A model generated the notes under the pieces. That model was not told where the DNA came from, searched no databases, and saw only the letters and a list, made by a program, of their open reading frames with translations. From NCBI GenBank assembly GCA_905331475.1, contig CAJNYU010000114.1, positions 62,001-126,000 of the forward strand: 64,000 nucleotides of DNA, in the 5' to 3' direction. This document shows positions 29,801 to 40,500 of the stretch, piece by piece. Position 1 is the stretch's first letter. Each line of letters opens with the position of its first letter. The DNA comes from Rotaria socialis (lineage: Eukaryota; Rotifera; Eurotatoria; Philodinida; Philodinidae). The position numbers and the translations under genes are program-made.

Positions 29801-31596
29801 TTAGAGCAAGGTCTTGTGCATCCAGTTCAATTTATTCCATTTCTTATTGCCATGACAACTGATCGTGATATAAATATTCAACAAAGTGCCGAACAAAATT
29901 TACAAGATTTAGATAAAACAAATCCAGGTATTATACAAACGAAAGTTATGCAAGGATTTAAAATGAGTTATCAATTACAAAAATTACTTACAATGCAAAA
30001 TGCTAAACAATCAGATCCACAAGCAGATATTATTCGAGGTAAAATTTGCTCGATGTTTATTGGAGACAAGAAATTCAGTTTCATTAATCAAAGGACAAAG
30101 AAAGAAAGAAAGAAAGAAAGAAAGCAACATTCCTGTAGTTTGAATATCTATTTTGAGTAGATTCGGATTTGATCACTAGATTTGAAATCGTGAATCGATT
30201 GAGCATCAGCGATCGTAGAATACAAGGTGTCCGAAAAGTCATGTAACAAAAAAACAATTTATATCTCCATCGGATTTTAATTAAGCTAATTTTCTTTCGC
30301 AAGACAATGTAGAGCTTGAAATCCAGCAAAGTTTGCTGTAAGAAAAAAAGTCTATTGCGTTACGAGAAAACTACATGGTATAAATCGATATCTAATTGCA
30401 CAGGAATTCGAGAAAATTTTGATATTTCCTCTCGCAGAACTGCGATTTCTTGAGCGAAATACAAATATATTTTTTAGAAGAATGATCAGCGTAAAAAGAT
30501 CTAAAAATTGGGGTATACAAAGAGTTTCTGATATCTAAGTGCTTTTTAAATGAAAGTATCCCATAAAAAAATGATTGAAATCTCTTAAGTTATTTCTTTT
30601 TGGAAAAAAATTTAATTAGATAATACTAATATGAAGTACTCTTACTACACTTTTTTACTTAACTAAAAAGAATCGAAATATTTCACCAGAGAAATATCCA
30701 CTCTTATCAACCAATCGAAATCATAGTAGCTAAATGTTTTCATTGTTTAAATAGGTATGACAAAACTCACTGTCATTTCGTGGAATAGTCAACAACTGCC
30801 TTATTGTTCAGTGAATCATTTTCTCTATTCGTTAATTCGTTCATCCCGTGTATATCGTCGTGGTTTAATAACTCAATTATTAAAAATGTTTGATACTGAT
30901 TCAAATACATCGCCATTAACACTTGAAGAACAACTATTCGTTGCTGATAATCTCGCCTATTTTCCTTATCAAGTACAAGATGAACCATTATTTCTTGTTG
31001 AACAAATTGATTTATCTGTAAGTGTAACCGGTTCAACACAATTACAACAATTTCGTGATCTATTAAAACAACATCTCGATTATATTGATGATGATGAAGG
31101 TATCGATATGAATAAAATCGAAAAAAATTTATATCATGTATCAGAAAAAATTGTTGAAGAATTAAATCAATGTTTACGTCCAACAAAATCGACAACGTTA
31201 TTGTTATTGTTAAAATCGTATCTTAAAGATGTTTATTATTTAAATGATACGAAAATAATTGAATATGATCATACAGAATCAAGTAAAATAACTGATAAAC
31301 CAATATTATCTAGAAAAGTGAATGCAAAATTTGAACCGAAAATGATTCTTGATACAATTAAACCGTTAGTTAATTATGATGATTTCACAAAACGTAGACT
31401 AATAATAAAGGAATTTGGAGATTTTAAACGTTATTTACTTGCCTATGACAACGATATTGAAGATACAATACAGTCTATGACAGAATTATTACCTGGATCA
31501 TTCTCAACGCCAAAAGGAAAGAAGAAAGGTGGTTCAAGTAGAAAACGAAAAGTTATGATCGATTCCGATGACGACAGTTTTAATGGCGATTTTTAG
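20836..31596 (+). CDS. NIPBL: Cohesin loader NIPBL/Scc2 (Nipped-B), 16 exons, about 1824 aa
   Basis: NIPBL loads cohesin onto chromatin, with MAU2/Scc4, and stimulates its ATPase and loop extrusion. HEAT-repeat blocks match the vertebrate protein in order: RYEHHRDSILDDIL, CGTKQGEDDYR and EYLGSVAAQLRKDT (exon 9); DYDDVCLLMRYLTSNRPF and SVREAAIDLIGRY (exon 11); VRKRVVKIFRDVC and ETFQQLWFSPT (exon 12); LVHPVQFIPFLIAMTTD (exon 15); SSRVYRRGLITQLLKMFD and ADNLAYFPYQVQDEPLF (exon 16). It is about 1000 residues shorter than the human protein, with a short Ser-rich N-terminus and an Asp run at residues 253-266. Exons: 20836-20884, 20951-21104, 21234-21319, 21386-21504, 22059-22149, 22212-22286, 22525-23412, 23470-23618, 24149-24799, 24862-24984, 25346-25964, 27877-28292, 28347-28698, 28754-28899, 29324-30038, 30755-31596. 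They sum to 5475 nt. Intron 11 (1.9 kb) contains a dead transposon. Confidence 0.94.
26174..26263. repeat. Palindromic fold-back in NIPBL intron 11
   Basis: The left arm begins CGCTGGAAAGTGGAAGCAGT at 26174. The reverse complement of the right arm begins CGCTGGAACGTGGAAGCAGT, ending at 26263. The arms are about 40 bp with few mismatches and almost no spacer, so a single strand folds into a long hairpin. It abuts a dispersed repeat at 26292 and may be part of the same element. Confidence 0.8.
26292..26332 (-). repeat. Dispersed repeat, copy 1
   Basis: The reverse complement contains CGGATACCGTAGGAACC and TATGCGGAAAAATCA, which match the plus strand at 60479-60521 with a few substitutions. Two copies 34 kb apart in opposite orientation indicate an interspersed repeat of unknown class. 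Confidence 0.7.
26550..27797 (+). mobile_element. Decayed pogo/Tigger-like DNA transposon
   Basis: A 1248-bp element in NIPBL intron 11. It starts CAGTAAAACCTCTATAAGTG; the reverse complement of its end starts CAGTAAAGCCTCTCTATAAT. TA is present on both sides, as expected for a Tc1/mariner/pogo target site. Subterminal copies of a TATAAnGAACACCTCC-like motif lie inside each end. A frame at about 26970-27065 encodes TLSENMQLIRENEEK then YRTLAKKYQISIG, the CENP-B/pogo-type N-terminal helix-turn-helix. Later frames (27150-27330 and 27376-27576) resemble an acidic transposase C-terminus (SGYDSDEEIPTNDIL). The DDE catalytic domain between them is absent, so this is an internally deleted, non-autonomous copy lying in the same direction as the host gene. 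Confidence 0.85.
30097..30124. repeat. (AAAG)n microsatellite
   Basis: About seven AAAG units lie in NIPBL intron 15, just after the 30038 donor. The intron reads on in frame for about 40 codons, so a read-through frame covers this repeat, but the gtaaaa donor and the acceptor at 30754 exclude it from the mRNA model. Confidence 0.9.
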
Positions 31597-33614
31597 CCAT
31601 AATCTCTTGATATAACGATATCGACAATGGTGAATCATTTTTTTTGCTTTCGGTGTTTTATGTGCTGACTTTTGTACCGATGTATTTTGTTCTTGTTGAA
31701 ATGTTTTGTTTTTGATAAAATGATATTCGCGTACGAAAATGGCGATGTAGGGTTTTTTCTTTTATCAAAGGTTGAAAAACAAAAATTCTCAATCTTACAT
31801 ATCTAAAAAGAAAAATCATTTGTACTTGTGTATTTATATTGATGTTGTGCCGCATTTTTTGTGTGTTTTTGCGAAAATTAATTAATAAATAATTGAAGAC
31901 CTATTCATTTCTTCTCATATTTATATTTCAATTAATGTTTGCAGTCTATTGCATGATTATTCATCGCTGAATATGAAACAAATCAATGCAATTTATCTCC
32001 ATAGCAATAAGCTAGTTTTTATGAATCCATAGAAACTATCCAAAATCTTCAGAATAAGATTAAATTTAGTGAAATCAATAATAGAACCATCACATAGAAC
32101 TTACTCTTTCATTGTTGATTTTCATTGTTACCAGGTGAATGAATTCGACAACGGATCTTATCGAGTCCTATGAGATTCGACTCCCCGACACAATCCGATA
32201 GTATTCCTGGATGCGGACCTGTTGTTGATTCCGACGGAAAAAAATCATTTTCTTATTCACGATCAAATAAGCATTTTGAGTCATCAGAGCGCAAGGGTAA
32301 TTCGATAGAGTTGCATTCCGTTAAAATCGGACATCGGATCCGATTGGATCCAATGCCAAGAATCTGACTATAGGTCTGTGTCCAGGAATCCTATAAAATT
32401 TCGTCGGTTTTATTGAAACGCATATGGTATTCGGTATATTCGCTGTCTGACCCTTGTCGGAATCCAATGGGATCCTACTGTCAGAATGATTCTCCGGGGT
32501 GATCGTGTTTCAAGAAAACAAGTATGTTATCTTTCAATCTAAGCAAAGCTGATCTTTCGAACTTCTTTTAGTCGAGTGTTCGAAGCATTTTTCAGATTTC
32601 TGCTAGGGATTTTTTCGATTATGAATGATTATTTCAGTGATGATAGAAAAAAAAACATGTAAAGTTAAAAAAAGTATGAAGCAAAAGAGATGTTAAGAAT
32701 TTATTCAGGCTATGTTCGAAAAGGAACATTGCCGTGACTCGGTTGTAGTAATTCAACAAAGGCCCCCAATACACTCTTCCCCGACTACTTCTCGAGGAGT
32801 CTCCGCAAAAGAACAAAATCCCTAGGGACTCTCTGGGGATTCTTCTAGGGAGAGTTGGCTAGGGGCTTCTTTTCTATTAACTGTTTGCCTCGATTTTTCT
32901 AATCAAAAGCTGATACATTTATGATAGAACAAAAAACGTGTTGCTTCCACCTTATTTATGTAGAAATTATTTTACACAGCAACAGATTTTCAATTAGTTG
33001 TTTTTTTTCGTTTTTCTGCGAGCTTCAGCTGAAATTCAACCAATCATTCAGTTTTAGTAAATCAACTGTAAATTAATATTATACATTGTTTGACAAGATA
33101 TTTGATTATTCATAAAAACAAATGTTCATTCACGCTTTAGTCTCGTAGAGTAGTCTGCAGATGTTTGAAAAGTTGAATTCGAATCAGAATTTTATATGTT
33201 TTTCAAAGATAAAAAAATGGAGGTGTCGATTCTCATTGTAGAGCCATAAATTGAGTCTTAAGAAGTATTAAAAAGCAATTCTGGGCGACACAATCATTTA
33301 AGAATCACTCAAAACACTTTAGAAATCAAGAGAGTAGCATAAAATAACTCAATGGTTCCTTCATATATACGAATTAATGATAAATCACTCCCAGAAAACC
33401 AAATTTAATGTGTTTGAAATATTGTTCTTTTCCATCTTTAGTTAAATGTAGATACGCTGATGCTAATGTGAAACGATCAATCTCAGTTTAGAAAGAATAT
33501 AGATTTCTGATTTGAACCAATTTTTCTCGTACATTTGTAGGCCAGTTTATGTTACTAAAAAGTAAATGAACATTTCATCATGCTGCTTTTTGATCAGACA
33601 GCTTTAGTCGTTTT
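31597..33614. other. Intergenic region between NIPBL and the EGF-TM gene
   Basis: A 2.0-kb gap between convergent genes. The first 300 bp are NIPBL 3' UTR-like. A GC-richer patch (32150-32520) holds a fold-back repeat. A second patch (32755-32880) has short palindromes around CCTAGGG and TCTCGAGGA. No exon is supported. Confidence 0.45.
32202..32391. repeat. Inverted-repeat (MITE-like) element
   Basis: The left arm TATTCCTGGATGCGGACC (32202-32219) is matched by GGATTCCTGGACACAGACC, the reverse complement of 32373-32391. The 150-bp interior is GC-richer than the flanks and contains GGATCCGATTGGATCC. The element edges and target duplication are not clear, so its class is unknown. Confidence 0.55.
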
Positions 33615-34085
33615 TCAACGCAAATATTCATATATATGATATGTCTTTGCCGAAGTAACAGAGTTTCGTTGCGATAGTGGAATATTGTATAGTGCAGGTA
33701 TTGGATCAGTTGGAATTGAGGATGAAGATGTCAATAATTGCTTCGTTTGGTCCTTTCGCCTCAAAAAGCAGAATATTAATACACCAACCATCATCATTAA
33801 TAGAAAGCCACCAAGAATAGCAGCTACAATAGCAGTCGTATTGATAATAGGTGGATCGCTTCTCTGGTAATCTATAACCATAGTAGTAGTTGACAAAAAT
33901 TCATCTGATTCCACTGTTTAAAAAGAAATTTTCTATATAATTTTATTGGTTTGAATACAAAACCATAAATTAGATACCTGTACATAGCGGTCCAGTATAT
34001 CCTTGATGACATTGGCAAAATGTACTATTTCTTATGCATCTACCATGGCCCATCGTTTCACATGTTAAACAGAATTCTAAAGGAC
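33615..34085 (-). CDS. EGF-domain single-pass membrane protein, last two exons (5' end not found)
   Basis: Exon 34085-33978 encodes a six-cysteine EGF-like module: FCLTC, GHGRC, STFCQC, then GYTGPLC. It splices in phase 1 to 33913-33615, which encodes a short linker, a transmembrane helix (AIVAAILGGFLLMMMVGVLI) and a basic cytoplasmic tail (FCFLRRKDQTK) ending in YHIYEYLR. The signal sequence and N-terminal ectodomain must lie on exons at higher coordinates. One candidate frame is at about 35150-35250 (minus strand, NAIKYLINEHFQVTGKYRCY), ending at a gtgagt donor, but its phase does not fit directly, so at least one exon is missing. The product is probably a surface adhesion or receptor-like protein; the family is not recognised. 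Confidence 0.65.
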
Positions 34086-36296
34086 CTAAAAATAAATTAC
34101 ATTTAAATTTGATTGCAACATGTGTATCATCCTTTTTCTGAATAATCGAACACTATATGAGCTATAAATTGGATTGTTTTCTTTTCTCTATGGAACATAA
34201 TAATAAATGAAAAATAATACTACTTTCGAATAATTGCGTTCTCGAAGTCGTTAGATATTGATATTTATAAGAAATGATTTATACGAAAGTGGAAGAAAAG
34301 CAGAACATTAACGATTCAACACAAAACAAGTCTCCATTAATTTTCGAATACATCATTAACCGTTTTTGTCAATGTTTGCCATGATTTTTCTTTTGATTAA
34401 TAGACTGCCACTCAGCCCGAAATTCGAATAAAAAAAGTTATACATAATATGAATTTTTGTCAATCTAGACATCAAATCATATTTTATTTCGGTTTACATT
34501 TCGCTTCGGATGATTCATTTCAAAAATTTCAACAGCCGAAAAATTAGCTCTAACATTTATCATTAGAGATTTGATATTTTAATCACTGGCAAACCATTAA
34601 AGAGCAAAAAAAACTATTTTGTGCGTAATTAGAATTAACTCCCTAACATCGAAAATGTTTGTTGATCTAATTTAAAACCTCCAAATGAATGTTCAAGGTT
34701 AAACATCTTTTGATACTACGACTATTAAATGCTACTTGATATATATTTTAACAACTAGTTGAATTATTTCGTTTTAACAAAATATGGCTAAAAGCATGAA
34801 CACAAACCTGGCATTAAGAACGATATGTGTGGATGGTAGCACGAGAAATTCAATGAAAAAGAAACATTATTATATTACTTTTTTTATAGAGTGATTTACT
34901 TTCTTTTTCTTTCTCGATTCTAGATTTTTGGTTGTATAATTAACAAAAGGTCGCAAAGGACATAGAATTTGATCAAAGACAAGCAAACGAATAAAAATAG
35001 CATTCAGTCAACCAATGACTTTCTTTTTCCAATTGAATAACCATTATGATGTAGGCAAACTTTTTTGCAGTTATTTATTCTAAATTAAATTTCGATTAAC
35101 ATTATCGAAATCAAAATGAAACGAAAAAAAAGTACTCAAACTCAGCAACTCACAGTCAAGTTGAAGTTACGATAGCATCGATACTTTCCCGTTACTTGGA
35201 AATGTTCATTTATTAGATATTTAATTGCATTGATTGTAGATTGACTATAGCCATGCATAAAATACTTTCTTTACTCTTGCTCTTGTTACTTAAATGATGA
35301 TGATTACATTGGAAATTGAACCTGAACAGTAAAATCAGGTGTACATATTTCTTCTGTTCTACTCTAATGATAAATGTTTCTTATGTTTTATATACTTTAT
35401 CTATTCTCTCGTCAAATAATCTACTTTTCTCTTTCACTTCAGATTAACACATTAAGCCAAAATTATTACACTCGTACTGATTAATTTTTAAACTGTTGTT
35501 TCATAGGTAACCTATACGTCTCCTTTATTTATCCTTCTTTTTTCTTTTTTCCCCCTTTTCCTAACTGTTATTTATGTGAACCTGTTTATGGCACAATAAA
35601 ATAAATGTTAAAAAAAAAGGTATACATATTTCTACATGAAACTGAAGTTTTTTTCTATTTATGTTCGCAACATGCTTATTTAGGGGATTTAATATGATCT
35701 GTTGATTTTACAAAAGGTTTTCTAAACGAATAAATGAGCAACCGATGCAGTGTTTTTTCTCTACATCTTAGATCGAATACATGCTTTGTTTTTATCATAA
35801 TGAAAAATAAAACAAGAATCCAAATACCCTCGAAAGTAAGCCAAGCAAATTTATTGATGGATCCTATAAATTTGATGTTGTGATAATAAAATACCTATGA
35901 AAATATTATTTTATGTATTCAGTCATGAAAATGTCTTACTTTTACAAGGTTACATTAGAATGGTTATCGCAAAGCAAAACTACGATTAAAGACTACTGAA
36001 GAGTAGGAATTATTCTGTTTTCGGTTAAGAAAATATTGGACATAAAATACTGTAAAGTGCAGGTATTGTCTAGATTTTTATGATAAAATTGATTGAAATA
36101 TTTTTATGCGAATGGTGCAGTTTTATTTCAATATGATTATAGTGAATATTCGCAATAATAAAATCTATAGAAATGGTGTGATCAATTATTTGCGAATCAT
36201 CCAGGTCACTGAAGGCGAAAAATCTATTCTATTCTATCATATAAAACTATATGATTCATTCTTTTTCCGTTCAGAAAAAAAGAAAAAAAAGAATGG
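34086..36296. other. AT-rich region upstream of the EGF-TM exons
   Basis: It probably holds upstream exons and large introns of the minus-strand EGF-TM gene, plus flanks of the tRNA. Beyond the possible exon near 35150-35250, nothing could be assigned. Confidence 0.35.
36275..36290 (-). terminator. RNA polymerase III terminator of tRNA-Phe
   Basis: On the minus strand, just 3' of the tRNA, there are T runs of eight (36290-36283) and seven (36281-36275) separated by one C. Four or more Ts on the non-template strand end Pol III transcription. Confidence 0.85.
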
Positions 36297-36307
36297 TGCC
36301 GTGACCC

Positions 36308-36364
<57 letters not shown>

Positions 36365-36369
36365 CCGGC
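36297..36369 (-). tRNA. tRNA-Phe (GAA)
   Basis: The minus strand gives a 73-nt cloverleaf starting GCCGGGA. The D-arm and A box read TAGCTCAGTTGGGAGAGC. The anticodon arm is CAGA-CTGAAGA-TCTG with anticodon GAA. The variable loop is AGGTC, the T-arm and B box read CCTGGTTCGATCCCGGG, and the discriminator is A. There is no intron. The acceptor stem pairs except for position 5 (G-A). The genome continues with CCA directly after the discriminator, which eukaryotic tRNA genes do not need. Confidence 0.97.
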
Positions 36370-37592
36370 GAAATTTCAACCGATTACATTCAAACGAGAT
36401 AATAAAATACCGCAAAAAGTATTCCTATCAGCTGTTATGATAATGAACTAATACCAGATGGAATTATTTTATACATCAAAATTCGTCCGTTTACTACTTT
36501 TATGAGTGATTTATCAAAAAAGAAAATCAATACTTATCAGCACTTCAGTGATTTTTATGGTTTCACGGCAAGGATTATCTAGGCTGGAGAAATCCTTGAA
36601 AATGACTTCTTAAATTTTGAAGGGCATTTATTTCAAGCACTCAAATCGATGTTTGTATGAAATTGTCGTTCAATGAAATTAAGCACATAGTATGTAATGC
36701 TTTATATCTATACCGCGAATTCTCGATAGATAAAAAAAGAATCTTTTCTTTCCAATTTTTAAATTTACATTTATCAGATTTATTTTAGTATGAAATCTAA
36801 TTTATTTTAATCAGATTTTGTTGAAATGCATTCAGACGAATAATATCATACGCTTAAAGTGCTTACCAGATTTCATCACACAATTTAGTTCATCCCAATG
36901 AAATTGGCCATCGGAGTCAAAAAAAAACGCATCCATTTATTTTTCTAGCTTGAATCAATCTAGCGAGAAGCAGTAATGCTATTATTTATTAGTATTTCGC
37001 TAAAAAATGCTCATCTACACTTCCAACTTTCTAATCCTTTAGTTCTTGACGACAGCTATTGATATATTGCATACTTTCGATTATTTGATAAGAATAAGCC
37101 TTTTTTTATCTCATCTATATCGCATAGATGATGATAATACTCCAACTATCTGATCGGATTTATGATGATTAGAACGAATGAACGAGACGTTTTCTTTTTT
37201 TATTATAATCATCAAATGGATTAAACTAGCGCCATCTAAAAACATTCTCCTATATTTTATATCAATATAAAAGAAATAGCGTAATATTTCAAATGAAATT
37301 TAATCCTAAAACAAAAATAGTAATAATTAAACGAGATTGAACTGATTGGAGTTTGTCACTTAGTTTCAACCAGAATAATGGTATTGGCTCAACGAATCAA
37401 ATGAATGTTTCGTCGGAACAAAGGACGCCTTGAGAACAAAAGAGTGAAAACGAAGACGAACAATTTTTTTTCTCCTTTCAATTTTCTCTTTCTTTATATT
37501 TCTCTCTATTTGTTTTATTTCAGATCATAGAAATACATTTGTAAATAACTTCTCTTGAATTTGAATTTTTTGTTTCGTCTTTTTTCTACATC
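36370..37592. other. Intergenic region before the CEP350-like gene
   Basis: AT-rich 1.2 kb between tRNA-Phe and the CEP350-like start codon. It should contain promoter sequences; no exon or clear motif was seen. Confidence 0.4.
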
Positions 37593-40500
37593 ATGTTACC
37601 AATGTCATCTTCAACTCATCATACACATATTGAATCAAATTGGAAAACATATTATGATGCAAAAAAATTACTTCGCCAAACTGAACAACGTTTAAAAGAT
37701 ACACGTGATTATTATCCACATGTTCATATACATAATCATCATGACAATACTGATCTATCGACATTATCATCATCATCATTTATACTACATGGCGAGACAT
37801 CATCTATACATGCTGGAAATAGATCTATTTTAAATGATGATCGAGCAATTAATAATAAACATCAATTACTTGATTCAGAAGCATTACAAACAATCCGTAG
37901 AAAAATTAGTAAACAAAAAATTGCTGCAGGTATGAAAAAGAAAAAGTTCATTCCGGCAATAATTAAGATTGAGTAAAAGAAAAACACTTATCGACATCAA
38001 TACACCTAGTTGCAAGGTTCTTTTCTTTGTCAGAAATACATCCTTCAAATCTGATCATATTTGTTTTGTGAGATGCACATGTTCAAGGTTATATAGATGA
38101 ATTTTTTGTTTGTCATCTTTCGCTTTAAAGAATGATGCTTAACTCATAGAATATTTACTAGATCTAATGAGACACTATAGTAAATATGGCTCTGCATAAA
38201 TTTCATAGGATCGAATTAGTAGTGATGGGTACAAGACGAAATTGTAGGCTGGATTTAGTCATTTTTCTTGTCGCCAAAGACGCTTCAGCCTACGAAAATG
38301 ACCACTGAACAGGATCAATTTTCGAAAATCACATTAATTGCACAACCTGGAGGCAGCGGCGATTATTTTTTTAACTATTGAATATTCCTGTTATGTCATG
38401 AATTCTTCAGTTGTGACAATATTTTCAAAGTTGTCTGTCATAGAAAATGTGAATGAACATAGAGAAATTAATCGAATGAATCATTCTAAATTATAATGAG
38501 TGAAAACCAAGTTTTTCTCAGTGTACCATAAATTAAACAAATATTCACAGCCTAAAAAACATAGTACACTTAAAATAAACAAAATATTTAGCATAGATCG
38601 ATATAGGTATGATTAGACTCTTATTAAAGCAATATGATGTTCTTATATCAGAGCAATGATTAGACCTGTAAATTTAAATGACCTATTAAAATTGAAATAA
38701 TCATAGTAATGTTATCTAATAAAGTTATTGACTTAGTTAAAAGCTTAAATTTCATCGTTTATGATATGATGCAATAAATTCTTATGTAATAGTATCTTCA
38801 AGTATACACTAATATTTTAGTTCACATTTTACCAACTACTACTATTAGGCTTCTTTCAGACTAAAAGATTTATATGCGCAATCCGTTATTTTCCTTTCGG
38901 CTATAAGAGACTCTTGAGAGTTATTTTAAATGCATCAGATTTGAAGATACTATATACATATACGATAACAATTTCTATCGTTGTTTTTTGTATACAATTA
39001 AGGTCATTTCATGTTTCATGCATAAATAATGTCTTGGAAAAGATAAGATATTACCTATTGGTTGAATGCTGTCTACTTCGATTGACAATTCAAATATGTT
39101 TTATTTGTAGAGCGTCGTGCAGAGCAATTATTTCATTCTCAATCAGATGCTGGTCATATGTTTGAATCATATCGTCCTCATAGTGCATATTCTACTTCAG
39201 CTAGTTTACAAAATCTTCATTATTCTCCATATCGTCAACAGCGTGTTTCTCCTCCTAAACTTCAACCATCCTATGCATCACATCTTTCTCAATCTCAATC
39301 ATTTCCATCTGAACTTGATACTGTACTTCGCAATCCAACGACTTCAAAAATGTTACCTAAAGAAACTGATCTTATTCGTTCGAATGATTTTGAACGGCAA
39401 TCGTTTTATCAACCCAGCTCACGTAAAATGACTAAAGCACTACCGAGTAAGTCTATGACAGCTAAATGTGTAAAGACTTCTTTCTTCCTTTTTTTTATCT
39501 ATAGAAGATAACTATTCGTTACCAAATGGTCGATCCACAATTCAACCACGTAGTGCAAGTGCCTGTGCAAGTCTTACAACAAGATGTAAGTTTTAAAATT
39601 GATTTTTATCATGTTCCAAGATCGTTGTATTTTAGATCAAGATCTTCATTCATCTCATTTTCTAACTTCAGCAGATCCTCAACGATTAAAACATGTTCGT
39701 CGTGTTGAATCTGGTCATGTATCATCAGGTTCTAGTGCTAAAACTAGTACGATTAATTGTATTTCTATTTTCTTTTTTTCAATAAAAACAAAAATTCGTC
39801 TAGGTTCAATTACACCTGATGTATGGCAAACCGATCCTATTGTAATGAAAAAACCGTCATCAATCGCTCAACAAGAAAAATCATTGAAGAAGATAAACGC
39901 ATCGGAAATAATTATTAAACGAACAAAAACGGATATTGAAGAATCATTAGCTACAATCAATCAACGAACAGATAAAATGCTCAAACCAAAACGTGATACA
40001 AGTTAGTATTGATCTATCACTTCTATAAAGAATTTCTATTGATTTCTTCTATCTTCATGTTTCTCTAAATAGTTGAAATATTCTGTCGAACCTTTAGTAA
40101 TTATTATTTTCTATTGAGTGAAACTCCAATTTGGAATCCTTTTCGTTGATTGAAGATGAAGAAATGCAAAACTTTCATTCAAAGGAATTCAATCGAATAT
40201 TGACTTAATGAAACATTCATGTTTTCTTTTAGGTGCTTCGAAACCATCTCCTATTATCGCTGAAAAAACACCATTAAAAGCATCATTACCAAAATGTACG
40301 TTTGTTGTTGTTGGATTAAATAAATGTTTGCAAAAGTCTGTTCATTTTTTCTATAGCAAAGTCAGATGAAGAAAATAAAAAACTTGAGGATTTAATTCAA
40401 CAAAAACGTCAACAGCATGAAGAACGTTTGAAAGATGAACAAGATAAATCACGAAAGGATAGATTTAAAAAATTAAACGAACAAGCCAAAGAAACTTCAC

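Noticed and set aside
30220..30245. GTGTCCGAAAAGTCATG, resembling transposon terminal repeats beginning GGGTGTCC
   Set aside because: No matching inverted end or target duplication was found nearby in NIPBL intron 15.
34801..34870. Possible upstream exon of the EGF-TM gene ending at CCAG|gtttgt
   Set aside because: The phase fits the EGF exon, but there is no AG acceptor or start codon upstream before a stop.
36106..36402. 98-codon plus-strand frame ending across the tRNA
   Set aside because: The last third (VTRDRTRDLQIF) is simply the translated antisense of tRNA-Phe, a common annotation artefact.
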